Part shown: positions 28,309 through 36,999 of the stretch, piece after piece | How positions within the stretch are numbered: position 1 is the stretch's first letter | Layout: every line of letters begins with the position of its first letter | Assembly: GCA_002698985.1 (NCBI GenBank) | Contig: PAAY01000040.1 | Coordinates: forward strand, 1 to 64,000 | From: Saprospirales bacterium | GTDB taxonomy: Bacteria; Bacteroidota; Bacteroidia; Chitinophagales; Saprospiraceae | Length of the DNA stretch: 64,000 nucleotides | Direction of reading: 5' to 3' | Translations under genes and position numbers: made by a program | Notes under the pieces: generated by a model | Told to the model about the DNA's origin: nothing | What the model saw: the letters and a program-made list of their open reading frames with translations, nothing else | Databases searched by the model: none

Positions 28309-28710
28309 ATGGCGAAGCAGGCGAAATTTTTAAAGGCTGTTTTTACAGATGATGCTTCAGCTCAATATGACTCAAATGAGTTGACTTGGGAGGGAAACTT
28401 AACACCTTCTCCTTTGAGCCAAACTTACAGGGTCAAGGTATATCTGAGAAAAGGTAAACGACCTAAGATTTTTGTTTTGGAACCGAAACTTCAAATACCT
28501 GAAGGTAAAAAATTACCACATGTTTACTCAAAGAATGATTTGTGTTTGTATTATCCTAATGGTAATGAATGGAATGAGGAGAAGTTTTTAGTTCAAACTA
28601 TTATACCCTGGACTTCAGAGTGGTTGTATCATTATGAAATCTGGTTGACTACAGGAAAATGGAACGGTGGCGGAATTCACCCTCCTACTAATAAAAAACT
28701 ATCGAAATAA
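28309..28710 (+). CDS. E2-like ubiquitin-conjugating-fold protein of CBASS (minimal Cap2)
   Basis: This 133-residue stand-alone protein fits the bacterial E2-like family linked to CD-NTases. The core is KIFVLEPKL, then LPHVYSKNDLCLYYP with H71 and C79, and the conserved W-rich end (IIPWTSEWLYHYEIWLTTGKW). C79 is the only cysteine and is the obvious thioester candidate. E2-only ('short' type II) CBASS lacks the E1/E2 fusion Cap2 and the protease Cap3, and the E2 primes the CD-NTase by covalent linkage. The ATG at 28309 is 13 bp after the CD-NTase stop; an overlapping upstream ATG is unlikely. The stop is 2 bp before hsdS. Confidence 0.82.
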   Translation: MAKQAKFLKAVFTDDASAQYDSNELTWEGNLTPSPLSQTYRVKVYLRKGKRPKIFVLEPKLQIPEGKKLPHVYSKNDLCLYYPNGNEWNEEKFLVQTIIPWTSEWLYHYEIWLTTGKWNGGGIHPPTNKKLSK

Positions 28711-28712
28711 CA

Positions 28713-29960
28713 ATGCATACAATACCTGATTCTCATGCTGAACCCCCCGCCAAACCCGGATACAAAAAAACCAAACTGGGGTGGATACCCGAGGAGTGGG
28801 AGGTGGTAAAACTAAAATCTCTTTCAATTAAAATAATGGTTGGCATTGCAAGTGCTGCAACTCATGCCTACAGAGAATCAGGTATTCCGATGTTCAGAAA
28901 TCAAAATATAAAAGAGGAAGGTTTAGATGATTCGGACTTGCTTTTTCTTGAAGAGGGATATGAAAAAATTCACAAGAACAAAAGATTAAAAGAGGGAGAT
29001 GTTCTTACGGTAAGAACTGGATACCCCGGAATTTCGGCAACCGTTCCTAAAGAATACGAGGGTGCGCAATGTTTCACATCCTTGATTACCAGACCTAATA
29101 AACAGTTAATTTATAGTAAATGGTTAGCTTATTTTATTAACAGCCCTATAGGAAAAAAAATAATATTTGGAATTGAAGCTGGTGGTGCTCAAAAGAATGT
29201 CAATGCAGGAATTTTATCCAATATGTTGGTCCCAAAAATCCCCCTCCACGAGCAACAAAAGATCGCCGCCATCCTCAGCACCTGGGACCAAGCCATAGCG
29301 CTCACCCGGGAACTCATCGCAGCGAAGGAGGCGCAGAAAAAGGGGCTGATGCAGCGGCTGCTGACGGGGAAGGTACGGCTGAAAGGGTTTGAGGGGGAGT
29401 GGAAGAAGGTTAAAATGGGGGATATTTTCAAAGAAAGAAAAGAGCGGGGTTACGAAAATTTAGAATTGCTTTCAATCGGAGCCGATGGTGTTTATCCTCA
29501 ATCTGAATCTAACAAAAAGGACAATTCAAATAGCGACAAATCTAAATACAAAAGGATTTGCCCTGGTGATATCGGTTATAATACAATGAGAATGTGGCAA
29601 GGTCGTTCTGCCGTCTCCAAACTTGAGGGCATTGTCAGTCCTGCATATACCATTGTGACTCCGAAAAAAGGAATTGACGTCAACTTTATGGGCAATCTTT
29701 TTCAACTCCCCAAGTCTATTCACTTTTTTTGGCGGTATTCACAAGGTTTAGTAGGGGACACGTTAAATTGTAAGTTCCCAAGTTTTGCTCTAGTAAAACT
29801 GAGTATTCCACCAACTCTTGAAGAACAAACCGCCATCGCCGCCATCCTCACCAAAGCGGACGAAGAGATAGGGCTGCTCAGGGAGAAACTGGCGGCACTG
29901 CAGGCGCAGAAGAAGGGGCTGATGCAACAGTTGCTGACGGGGAAAATACGAGTCGTATAA
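28713..29960 (+). CDS. hsdS: Type I restriction specificity subunit (HsdS), full size
   Basis: This 415-residue HsdS has two target-recognition domains (about 15-170 and 225-375). Each is followed by the same conserved helix block: EQQKIAAILSTWDQAI...KKGLMQRLLTGKV and EQTAIAAILTKADEEI...KKGLMQQLLTGKI. The two blocks are also very similar in DNA (29330-29377 and 29902-29950), which allows recombination between TRDs. The variable TRDs are A+T-rich and the conserved blocks GC-rich, typical of swapped recognition domains. It sets the DNA sequence that HsdM and HsdR act on. The target cannot be predicted here. Confidence 0.96.
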   Translation: MHTIPDSHAEPPAKPGYKKTKLGWIPEEWEVVKLKSLSIKIMVGIASAATHAYRESGIPMFRNQNIKEEGLDDSDLLFLEEGYEKIHKNKRLKEGDVLTVRTGYPGISATVPKEYEGAQCFTSLITRPNKQLIYSKWLAYFINSPIGKKIIFGIEAGGAQKNVNAGILSNMLVPKIPLHEQQKIAAILSTWDQAIALTRELIAAKEAQKKGLMQRLLTGKVRLKGFEGEWKKVKMGDIFKERKERGYENLELLSIGADGVYPQSESNKKDNSNSDKSKYKRICPGDIGYNTMRMWQGRSAVSKLEGIVSPAYTIVTPKKGIDVNFMGNLFQLPKSIHFFWRYSQGLVGDTLNCKFPSFALVKLSIPPTLEEQTAIAAILTKADEEIGLLREKLAALQAQKKGLMQQLLTGKIRVV

Positions 29961-29978
29961 CTAAAAAATAATAATCCT

Positions 29979-30872
29979 ATGTATGCATGTTACATTGACG
30001 AAAGCGGTCATTGCGGCGAAAAGTTTAATCCAGATCAACCGGTAGAAGTTCTATGCGGTGTCGTTACAGACATAACCAAACTTTTTAAGACCAACCGAGA
30101 ACACAATGGTATGCTAAAAATATTAGAAAGTGAAGGCATACCAGCAACAGAAGTGAAGTCTGCCAATATTTACAGAGGAAGAGGCAATTGGAGAGGAGTC
30201 ACTCCCAAAAAAAGGGCAAAATTCATTGACGAACTCATAAAGTGGGCTGTTGATCGCTCCTGCAAATTTGTTGTTTCTCCAATTGATAGTGATAAATTTT
30301 TTAAATTAAAATCAAATGGCTGTCCAATTGCTAATAAACTGAAGTACCCATACGAGGCAGGAGCTTTGAATGTAGTTTTGGCAATTCAAAGACTAAAAAC
30401 GGGTAAGAAAAAGAATAAAGGAAAAACAATGATTGTCTTTGATGAACAAGGTAAACATGACAAGAATCTATCCTCCTTATTTGATGAAGACTTAAGTTTT
30501 TCTGATGGCTATACAGGCTACGTTTTACCTAAAAGGTCAAAAAAAATACCACCACGTTTAGAAGAGATAATTGATATTCCATTTTTCTCAAAGTCGCACT
30601 TGTCGCCCTTAATTCAAGTTGCAGATTTGGGTGCATTTATTGTAAATAAATATCTACTGTTAACTGCTTATGGGAGATCTGAAAAGTACGAAGGAGAATT
30701 GGAAGTCATCACTAATTGGTTCGAAAAAATTGGTGATAATACAATTCCTCATACCAACATAAACCCCAATGTGAAAGGTGATGCTTTATGTGAATTTTAT
30801 TGGAATGTTCGACCGGATCATTGGAGTGCAAGAAAATGGGTTTATGAACCACCAAAAGTAGCAACACCATGA
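29979..30872 (+). CDS. DUF3800 domain-containing protein
   Basis: This 297-residue protein starts MYACYIDESGH, the hallmark of DUF3800, a family predicted to adopt an RNase H-like fold. Further family features are an acidic MIVFDEQG around residue 152 and the SPLIQVADLGAFIVNK segment near residue 210, which would complete the acidic site. DUF3800 proteins often occur in defence or mobile regions, but no activity is firmly established. The gene is A+T-rich. It is placed 18 bp after hsdS and overlaps hsdR by 4 bp (ATGA), so it is translationally coupled to the restriction subunit. Confidence 0.88.
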   Translation: MYACYIDESGHCGEKFNPDQPVEVLCGVVTDITKLFKTNREHNGMLKILESEGIPATEVKSANIYRGRGNWRGVTPKKRAKFIDELIKWAVDRSCKFVVSPIDSDKFFKLKSNGCPIANKLKYPYEAGALNVVLAIQRLKTGKKKNKGKTMIVFDEQGKHDKNLSSLFDEDLSFSDGYTGYVLPKRSKKIPPRLEEIIDIPFFSKSHLSPLIQVADLGAFIVNKYLLLTAYGRSEKYEGELEVITNWFEKIGDNTIPHTNINPNVKGDALCEFYWNVRPDHWSARKWVYEPPKVATP

Positions 30873-33800
30873 CCACACCCAGCTTCAAAGAAGACCACAT
30901 CTCCCAAATCCCGGCTTTGCTCTTCCTGCAAAACCTGGGCTATACCTACCTCACACCGGAGGAGGCACTGCGGCTGCGGGGTGGCAAGACGTCCAATGTA
31001 ATTTTGGAGGAAATCCTGGAAAAGCAGTTGCGAGCCCTCAACCGCATTCAATACAAGGGAAAGGCATACCCATACAGCGACAGCAATATCCAGGCTGGCA
31101 TCCATGCGCTGAAAGAGGTGCCCCTGCAAGAGGGATTGATAGGCGCCAATGAGCATATCTACAACCTGCTCACCCTGGGCAAAGCCCTGGAGCAAACCAT
31201 AGAGGGCGACAAGAAGAGCTACACCCTCCAATACATCAACTGGAAAGAATGGGACAAGAATGTATTTCATGTGACGGAAGAATTCAAAGTACAACGGGCA
31301 GGCAGTCATGAGCATTACATTCCTGACATCGTATTGTTTGTCAATGGTATTCCGCTGGTAGTGATTGAGTGTAAGCGGCCTGATATGAAAGAACCGCTGC
31401 AGCAGGCTATTTCCCAGCATTTACGCAATCAAAAGGAGGATGGCATTCGGCTGTTGTATGCTTACTCCCAGGTATTACTGAGCATAGCGACCAATGCTGC
31501 TTCGTACGCTACTACCGCTACTGTCGAAAAATTCTGGGGACACTGGAAAGAGCAGTTTTTTTTGGATTCGTCTGCACAAGCCTATGAGGAGGCCATCAGT
31601 GAAATCAAAAATCGTCTATTGGCAGATGAGCACCCGTCTGCCGGACAGGCAGGAAAACAAAAACTTTTTACAGAGCGATATAATTACGTCAAACAGCATT
31701 TTGAAAAAGCAGTAGAGCTCGAACGTGTCGTAACGGAACAGGACAAGTACCTGTACAGCATTTGCCGGCCGGAGCGATTGCTGGATTTAATTTTCAACTT
31801 CATTGTTTATGATGCAGGTATCAAAAAAATAGCCCGCTATCAGCAATACTTTGCCATCAAAAAAACCATTGAGCGAGTCCAGGTACTGGATGGGGGCAAA
31901 CGAAAAGGCGGTGTGATTTGGCATACCCAGGGAAGTGGCAAGTCGCTGACGATGGTGATGCTGGCACAGGCCATTGCGCTCGATGAATCCATCAAAAATC
32001 CAAAAATTGTGATCGTTACGGATCGGGTGGATTTGGACAACCAGATATATCATACTTTTAAAAAATGCCAGTTGCCAGTGTTGCAAGCCAATACAGGTAA
32101 GCATCTGGTGGAGTTGCTCAACAGCAAAAGCGATGCGGTAATCACGACCATTATCAATAAATTCGAAACTGCGGCTAAGCAAACGAGAAAACCATTTGAA
32201 TCACCTAATATTTTCGTGCTTATTGATGAAGGACACCGTTCTCAACATGGTATTTTCAGCATGAACATGGAGAAAGCTTTTCCGAATGGTTGTTTCATCG
32301 CATTCACTGGAACCCCATTGCGTAAAAAAGAAAAAAACACGGCTCAGAAGTTTGGCGGCATTATTCAGCCTTCCTATACCATTCGCCAGGCTGTAGAAGA
32401 CAAAGCCATCGTACCATTGCTCTATGAAGGCAGGCACGCCCATCAGGAAGTGAATGAGCGCCCGGTTGATGCATATTTTACAAAAGTTTCTGAACCGCTT
32501 TCGGATTACCAAAAAGCGGATTTAAAAAAGAAGTTTAGCCGTGCAGACCAGTTGAACATTGCAGACCATAAGATATATGTCATTGCCTGGGACATTAGTG
32601 AGCATTTTCGCAATGCCACAGAAGGAACGGACTGGAAAGGACAGTTGGTCTGTCAAAGCAAAGTCGCAGCTATCAAATACAAAAAGTACCTGGACGAGAT
32701 TGGACGGGTTTCTTCTGAAGTGCTGATTTCACCGCCTGATACGAGAGAAGGAGAAGACAGTGCTTACGATGATCCAAGCGATGAAGTCAAGCGTTTTTGG
32801 AAAAGCAAAATGGATGAGTTTGGGGGTAGTCCGACGAAGTACGAAAAGTATTTGATTAACCGGTTCAAGTACGACAAAGACCCTGAAATTATCATAGTAG
32901 TTGATAAGTTGCTGACGGGTTTTGATGCGCCCAGGAATACCTTCCTGTACATCACCCGAAGTTTAAAAGAGCATACCCTGCTTCAGGCGATTGCGAGGGT
33001 CAACAGGGTACACCCCGGAAAAGACTATGGTTTTATCATTGACTATTATGGTGTATTGAAAGAGTTGGATGAGGCATTGGCCACCTATACTGATTATCAG
33101 GATTTCGATGCGGAGGATCTGGATTTCACTATGATAAATATCCTGGAAGAAGTCAAAAAAATACCGCAAGCGCATTCTGAGTTATGGGATATTTTTAAGA
33201 CAGTCAGCAATAAATATGACGAGCCTGCTTATGAGGAGGTACTCAGAGACGAAGCAAGACGGGTATCGTTTTATGACAAACTGAGCAAATTTGCCCGGTT
33301 GCTAAAGCTTGCGCTGACAAGTGCTGAGTGGAACAGCAAAACGTCAGAGAAAGAAATGGACCGCTACAAACATGACCTGGGATTCTTCTCTAAATTGCGC
33401 AACTCAGTTAGACAGCGTTTTGCGGATGTGGTGGATTTCAAAGCCTACGAAAACCAGATTCAGAAATTGATTGACAAACACGTCACTTCCCACGAAGTCA
33501 CTCCAATTACGGAATTGGTCAATATTTTCGATACGGAGAAATTTGACCAAGAAGTGGAGAAAATTGTTGGTACAGCTGCCAAAGCCGATACCATTGCCCA
33601 CCGGACTGCCAGGCACATCAATGAGAAAATGGAAGAAGACCCGGCATTTTACAAACGCTTCTCGGAGATGCTGCGGGAAACCATTCGGGCTTATGAGGAA
33701 AAGCGGATTTCAGAGGCGGAGTATTTAGCCAAAGCAAGAGAAATTGAAGAAGCCGTGCGCAACAGAACAGGAAGCGACATTCCAGATAGTCTGCGAGAGC

Positions 33801-34117
33801 GACCCATCGCACAAGCGTTTTACGGAATTACATTCGAATCAATAAAAGGCAAGTTTGATGACGAAGATATAGCTCGTTCTGTGGCTGCTGATGCCGGATC
33901 TGGGATTGATGATTTAGTGCAGGAAATTGTACTCGATAACGGCAAGGCCAAAATTGACTGGCAAAACAAATCCAATCTGATTGGGCAACTTGAAATTGCC
34001 ATTGGTGACTTCCTGATGGACGAAATCCGGGATAAATATGGATTAAAATTATCCTTCGGAGATATTGATGAAATAGTGAAGTCCTGTATTGATGTAGCCA
34101 AGCTGCGATACAAATAA
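30869..34117 (+). CDS. hsdR: Type I restriction endonuclease subunit (HsdR)
   Basis: This is the 1082-residue motor-nuclease subunit. The N-terminal PD-(D/E)XK nuclease has D153 in YIPDIVLF and E167-C-K169 in VVIECKRP. The superfamily 2 translocase has Walker A G355-SGKS, DEGH at 453-456, AFTGTP, and a motif VI-like ARVNRVHPGKDYG. The C-terminal helical domain (about 800-1082) contacts the methylase. It is intact, full length for the family, and overlaps the DUF3800 gene by 4 bp. It translocates and cleaves DNA lacking the host methyl mark, using the HsdM-HsdS complex encoded in the same operon. Confidence 0.97.
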   Translation: MTTPSFKEDHISQIPALLFLQNLGYTYLTPEEALRLRGGKTSNVILEEILEKQLRALNRIQYKGKAYPYSDSNIQAGIHALKEVPLQEGLIGANEHIYNLLTLGKALEQTIEGDKKSYTLQYINWKEWDKNVFHVTEEFKVQRAGSHEHYIPDIVLFVNGIPLVVIECKRPDMKEPLQQAISQHLRNQKEDGIRLLYAYSQVLLSIATNAASYATTATVEKFWGHWKEQFFLDSSAQAYEEAISEIKNRLLADEHPSAGQAGKQKLFTERYNYVKQHFEKAVELERVVTEQDKYLYSICRPERLLDLIFNFIVYDAGIKKIARYQQYFAIKKTIERVQVLDGGKRKGGVIWHTQGSGKSLTMVMLAQAIALDESIKNPKIVIVTDRVDLDNQIYHTFKKCQLPVLQANTGKHLVELLNSKSDAVITTIINKFETAAKQTRKPFESPNIFVLIDEGHRSQHGIFSMNMEKAFPNGCFIAFTGTPLRKKEKNTAQKFGGIIQPSYTIRQAVEDKAIVPLLYEGRHAHQEVNERPVDAYFTKVSEPLSDYQKADLKKKFSRADQLNIADHKIYVIAWDISEHFRNATEGTDWKGQLVCQSKVAAIKYKKYLDEIGRVSSEVLISPPDTREGEDSAYDDPSDEVKRFWKSKMDEFGGSPTKYEKYLINRFKYDKDPEIIIVVDKLLTGFDAPRNTFLYITRSLKEHTLLQAIARVNRVHPGKDYGFIIDYYGVLKELDEALATYTDYQDFDAEDLDFTMINILEEVKKIPQAHSELWDIFKTVSNKYDEPAYEEVLRDEARRVSFYDKLSKFARLLKLALTSAEWNSKTSEKEMDRYKHDLGFFSKLRNSVRQRFADVVDFKAYENQIQKLIDKHVTSHEVTPITELVNIFDTEKFDQEVEKIVGTAAKADTIAHRTARHINEKMEEDPAFYKRFSEMLRETIRAYEEKRISEAEYLAKAREIEEAVRNRTGSDIPDSLRERPIAQAFYGITFESIKGKFDDEDIARSVAADAGSGIDDLVQEIVLDNGKAKIDWQNKSNLIGQLEIAIGDFLMDEIRDKYGLKLSFGDIDEIVKSCIDVAKLRYK

Positions 34118-34119
34118 CT

Positions 34120-34818
34120 ATGAGCAAACAGAAAATAAAATTTGGTTCAAAGGAAATTGTCTTTGACCTGGAATACCAGGAGCGGAAGTCATTAGGAATT
34201 ACCGTCTATCCTGATAGAAGTGTAGCGGTTAAAGCTCCCCTGGATGCAGCCATTGAAAAAATACAGGAGAAGGTACGCAAACGTGCCCCCTGGATATTGA
34301 AACAGCAAAGCTATTTCCTGTCCTTTGAGCCGTTGACCCCACCACGTAAATACATCAGTGGTGAAAGTCATTTGTATCTGGGCAGGCAGTACCGATTGAA
34401 AATTTATGATTCGGAGCAAGATGAGGTAAAGCTGAAAAGGGGCTTCCTGGAAGTTTATACCAGCGACAAATCTAAAGCCAGGAAACTTGTACAAGATTGG
34501 TATAAAAAGCGGGCAGAATCGAAATTCCCTGAAATAGCCGAAAAGTGGATCGTGCGATTCAAAAAATATGGTGTAGAACCTTCATCTTTAGTCATCAAAT
34601 GGATGGATAAGCGTTGGGGCAGTTGTACCCCAAAAGGGAAAATCATCCTAAATGTCGAGTTGATTAAAGCACCAAAAGGCTGTATCGAATATGTTGTGGT
34701 GCATGAGCTTTGTCATCTGATACATCATAACCACAGCAACGCTTTTTTTGAATTGCAGACGAAAGAGATGGAGGATTGGAAGAAGTGGAAGGAGCGGCTG
34801 GAGAGAGTTTTGGCTTAA
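34120..34818 (+). CDS. YgjP-like (M48/DUF45) metallopeptidase
   Basis: This is a 232-residue YgjP-family protein with the zinc-peptidase motif H195-E-L-C-H199 in VVHELCHLIHHNHSNAFFEL. It also has the family block KWMDKRWGSCTPKGKIILNVELIKAPKGCIEYV and an N-terminal DLEYQERKSLGITVYPD. These proteins are regularly found directly after hsdR in type I RM operons, but their role there is not known. It begins 2 bp after hsdR and closes the operon. The 155 bp after it hold no gene and lead into the right island boundary. Confidence 0.9.
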   Translation: MSKQKIKFGSKEIVFDLEYQERKSLGITVYPDRSVAVKAPLDAAIEKIQEKVRKRAPWILKQQSYFLSFEPLTPPRKYISGESHLYLGRQYRLKIYDSEQDEVKLKRGFLEVYTSDKSKARKLVQDWYKKRAESKFPEIAEKWIVRFKKYGVEPSSLVIKWMDKRWGSCTPKGKIILNVELIKAPKGCIEYVVVHELCHLIHHNHSNAFFELQTKEMEDWKKWKERLERVLA

Positions 34819-34950
34819 AACCCAAAAACGAAATTAAAGAGATAAATTAATTCTTAAAAAGACTTGGTTTGGGCGACGATCTCGTTTCAGGCAAGTCAGA
34901 AAGCTCAGGAACATAAACTCAACATTCACCCTGGAGATTGTGGTTGTTAA

Positions 34951-34977
34951 TCCCAAACCACTTCGTATATGGTATAG
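34951..34977 (+). mobile_element. Right-end remnant of the MITE-like element
   Basis: The sequence TCCCAAACCACTTCG...GGTATAG matches the right end of copies A and C with a few substitutions. It overlaps the first bases of the right direct repeat of the island, so it lies exactly at the junction. Confidence 0.5.
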
Positions 34978-35085
34978 AAAATTTTGAATCGGGGCAAAGC
35001 TATTTTTTCGTTTTTGCGAAGCGAAAAAAAGAAAGGAAAGATGCCGAAATGCAGAAGAGGGAGTGCCACAAGGCTGCTCCCTCTT
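34974..35085 (+). repeat. Right direct repeat of the defence island
   Basis: Bases 34974-35030 are identical to 22283-22339. A hairpin (AGAGGGAG...CTCCCTCT, 35055-35085) corresponds to 22368-22398. On the minus strand it also serves as a plausible terminator for the M28 peptidase gene that ends at 35118. Confidence 0.85.
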
Positions 35086-35117
35086 CTGTCCATTACAGGT
35101 TGTATGACTGTGCTTGG

Positions 35118-36707
35118 TTACCTGCCGTCGGAAGCAGCTTCCTCGGCGGTTTTCATCTCCCTGCGGGGCAGTTTTTCATCGCGCATGGCGGTGTGCCAGA
35201 CAAAGGCGGCGATGATGGTGGCGGCCTGTTTGAGGTCGTCGGCCACCAGGTGGTCGTAGTTGTCCATGTTGGAGTGGTGCGTGCGGCTCCAGTAGGCCAC
35301 GCCATCCTGGATGAACTGGAAGCCGGGGATGCCCACGGCGTGAAAGGCCAGGTGGTCGGTGCCGCCGGTGTTCTCGAGGGTGAGGGTGGTGGCGTCGAGG
35401 TCTTCGAAATCGCTCAGCCATTCACGGAAGATGGGGCGCACGGCCTCGTTGCCCTGGAGGTAAACACCGCGGATGCGGCCGGTGCCGTTGTCGAGGTTGT
35501 AATAGGCAGAGATCTTCTCCTGTTCCGGCTTTACGTTCTGCAGGTTGCCGAGGTCGTCGGTTTCGGCCAGGTGTTTTTTGACGTAGCCACGGGAGCCGTA
35601 GAGGCCTTGCTCCTCACCGGTCCAAAGGGCCAGGCGGAGGGTGCGGCGGGGTTTCTGGCCGGTCTCTTCAATGGTTTTTAACAGGATGCGGGCGGCTTCC
35701 ATCATGACGGCGCTGCCGGCCCCGTTGTCAGTGGCGCCGGTGGCCGTGTGCCAGGAGTCGAAGTGCGCACCGAACATGACCACCTCATCGCTGAGGTCAG
35801 TGCCGGGAATTTCTGCAATGATGTTGTGTTCCATGCCGTCGGGATTGGTGTATTCGGCGGCTATCTCCATGCTGAGGGTAACGGGAATGTCTTTCTTCAG
35901 CAACCGGAAGATGCGGTTGTAGTGCTCTACGGACATGGTCACCTGCGGCAATACTTCGGCTCCTTCGTCACGGGCGCGGCCTTCTTTGGCATTGGCACCG
36001 GAAACGAAGACGGTTCCGTAATCACCTTTGTAGCTGCGATCGATAACGGCCAGGGGCTGTTCTTCGTAAATGAAGGTCCTGAGTGTGCGGTAAAAGTTGC
36101 GGCCACTGCGCGGAAAACGGCGGAAGGGCCGGGGGGTGGGAGGGCCGGCGTTGGCTTTTTTGAGGAGTTCTTCGGCGGTAAAGCGCTCGGCAAGCGGCTT
36201 CTCCCATTCTTTCAAAGCCCGCAGGGTGTCCAGAAAAACGAACTTCCCTTTCAGCTTGCCGCGGTAGGCTTCGAGTTCTTCTTCGGAAGCAGCATCGAGG
36301 TAGATGACCTCCCCGCTGACAGTGCCGTTGGTGGACGGGCTCCAGGCTTTGGGGTAAGCAATGATGGGGAAGTACATGGGCGCTTCGCAGTGCATTTCGA
36401 AGTGTTTCAGTTCCCAGCCCCGGCCGAATGGCCCCCATTCGTCGAGGTGCACATTTTTCATCCCCCAGCTTTTGAGGGTTTTGACAGCCCAGTCGGTGGC
36501 TTTGTCCAGCATGGGTGAGCCGGTGAGCCGGGGACCGTAAACATCGGTGATCCAGCTGGCAATGTCCATGACCTGGCTCTGCTCCAGGCCGTGTTTGCGG
36601 ATGACCTCTATCGGATCAGGTTGGTCCGTCTTTGCATCGTCATCCTGCGCAAAAACAGGTAAACAAATAAACAGATTCGCCAGTAACAGCAAGGTGAAGT
36701 GTTTCAT
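35118..36707 (-). CDS. Secreted M28-family aminopeptidase
   Basis: This is a 529-residue exported zinc peptidase. The signal peptide is MKHFTLLLLANLFICLPVFA-Q. A PA-type insert domain spans about 130-270. The catalytic M28 domain has H315-F-D317 in GAHFDSWH, D327 in ATDNGAGS, the EE pair of LWTGEEQGLYGS (about 361), and TDHLAFHAVGIPGF near the C-terminus with the last metal ligand. All expected zinc ligands are seen, so it should be active. It probably acts in the periplasm or outside the cell on peptides. It is monocistronic and has a repeat array immediately upstream (36752 onward). Confidence 0.92.
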   Translation of the reverse strand: MKHFTLLLLANLFICLPVFAQDDDAKTDQPDPIEVIRKHGLEQSQVMDIASWITDVYGPRLTGSPMLDKATDWAVKTLKSWGMKNVHLDEWGPFGRGWELKHFEMHCEAPMYFPIIAYPKAWSPSTNGTVSGEVIYLDAASEEELEAYRGKLKGKFVFLDTLRALKEWEKPLAERFTAEELLKKANAGPPTPRPFRRFPRSGRNFYRTLRTFIYEEQPLAVIDRSYKGDYGTVFVSGANAKEGRARDEGAEVLPQVTMSVEHYNRIFRLLKKDIPVTLSMEIAAEYTNPDGMEHNIIAEIPGTDLSDEVVMFGAHFDSWHTATGATDNGAGSAVMMEAARILLKTIEETGQKPRRTLRLALWTGEEQGLYGSRGYVKKHLAETDDLGNLQNVKPEQEKISAYYNLDNGTGRIRGVYLQGNEAVRPIFREWLSDFEDLDATTLTLENTGGTDHLAFHAVGIPGFQFIQDGVAYWSRTHHSNMDNYDHLVADDLKQAATIIAAFVWHTAMRDEKLPRREMKTAEEAASDGR

Positions 36708-36751
36708 ACTCTAAAAGTTTGTGATGGTTTTTCTGTGGCTGTTTGGAGGTT

Positions 36752-36998
36752 GTAAAGGATTATAGAGGATTATGGAGGATTATAGAGGATTATGGGGATT
36801 ATAGAGGATTATGGGGTTGTAAGTTGTCCCCGATACCGAAAGCTTTCGGTATCGGGGGTAGGTTGACGCAGGAATACTCTGTTCAACTCTGTTTTCAACT
36901 CCTATAACTCTTCGGTTAATTGAGGATTATAGAGGATTATAGAGGGTTATCCCATTACGTCCGTCACGTTTGTCACGTCCGTCACGCCCATCACGCTC
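36752..36998 (+). repeat. Composite intergenic repeat, copy 1
   Basis: Modules in order: a GGATTATAGA array (36752-36818), a perfect 30-bp palindrome (36828-36857, CCCCGATACC...GGTATCGGGG), a head of about 54 bp starting CAGGAATACTCTGTTCAACT (36869-36923), a second short GGATTAT array, and a CGTCACG-type array (36956-36998) that ends at the stop codon of the next gene. An inverted copy with the same order of modules lies at 45598-45898. Confidence 0.8.
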
Positions 36999-36999
36999 A

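Noticed and set aside
22283-35085. Prophage or integrative conjugative element
   Set aside because: No integrase, structural, replication or conjugation genes lie between the repeats.
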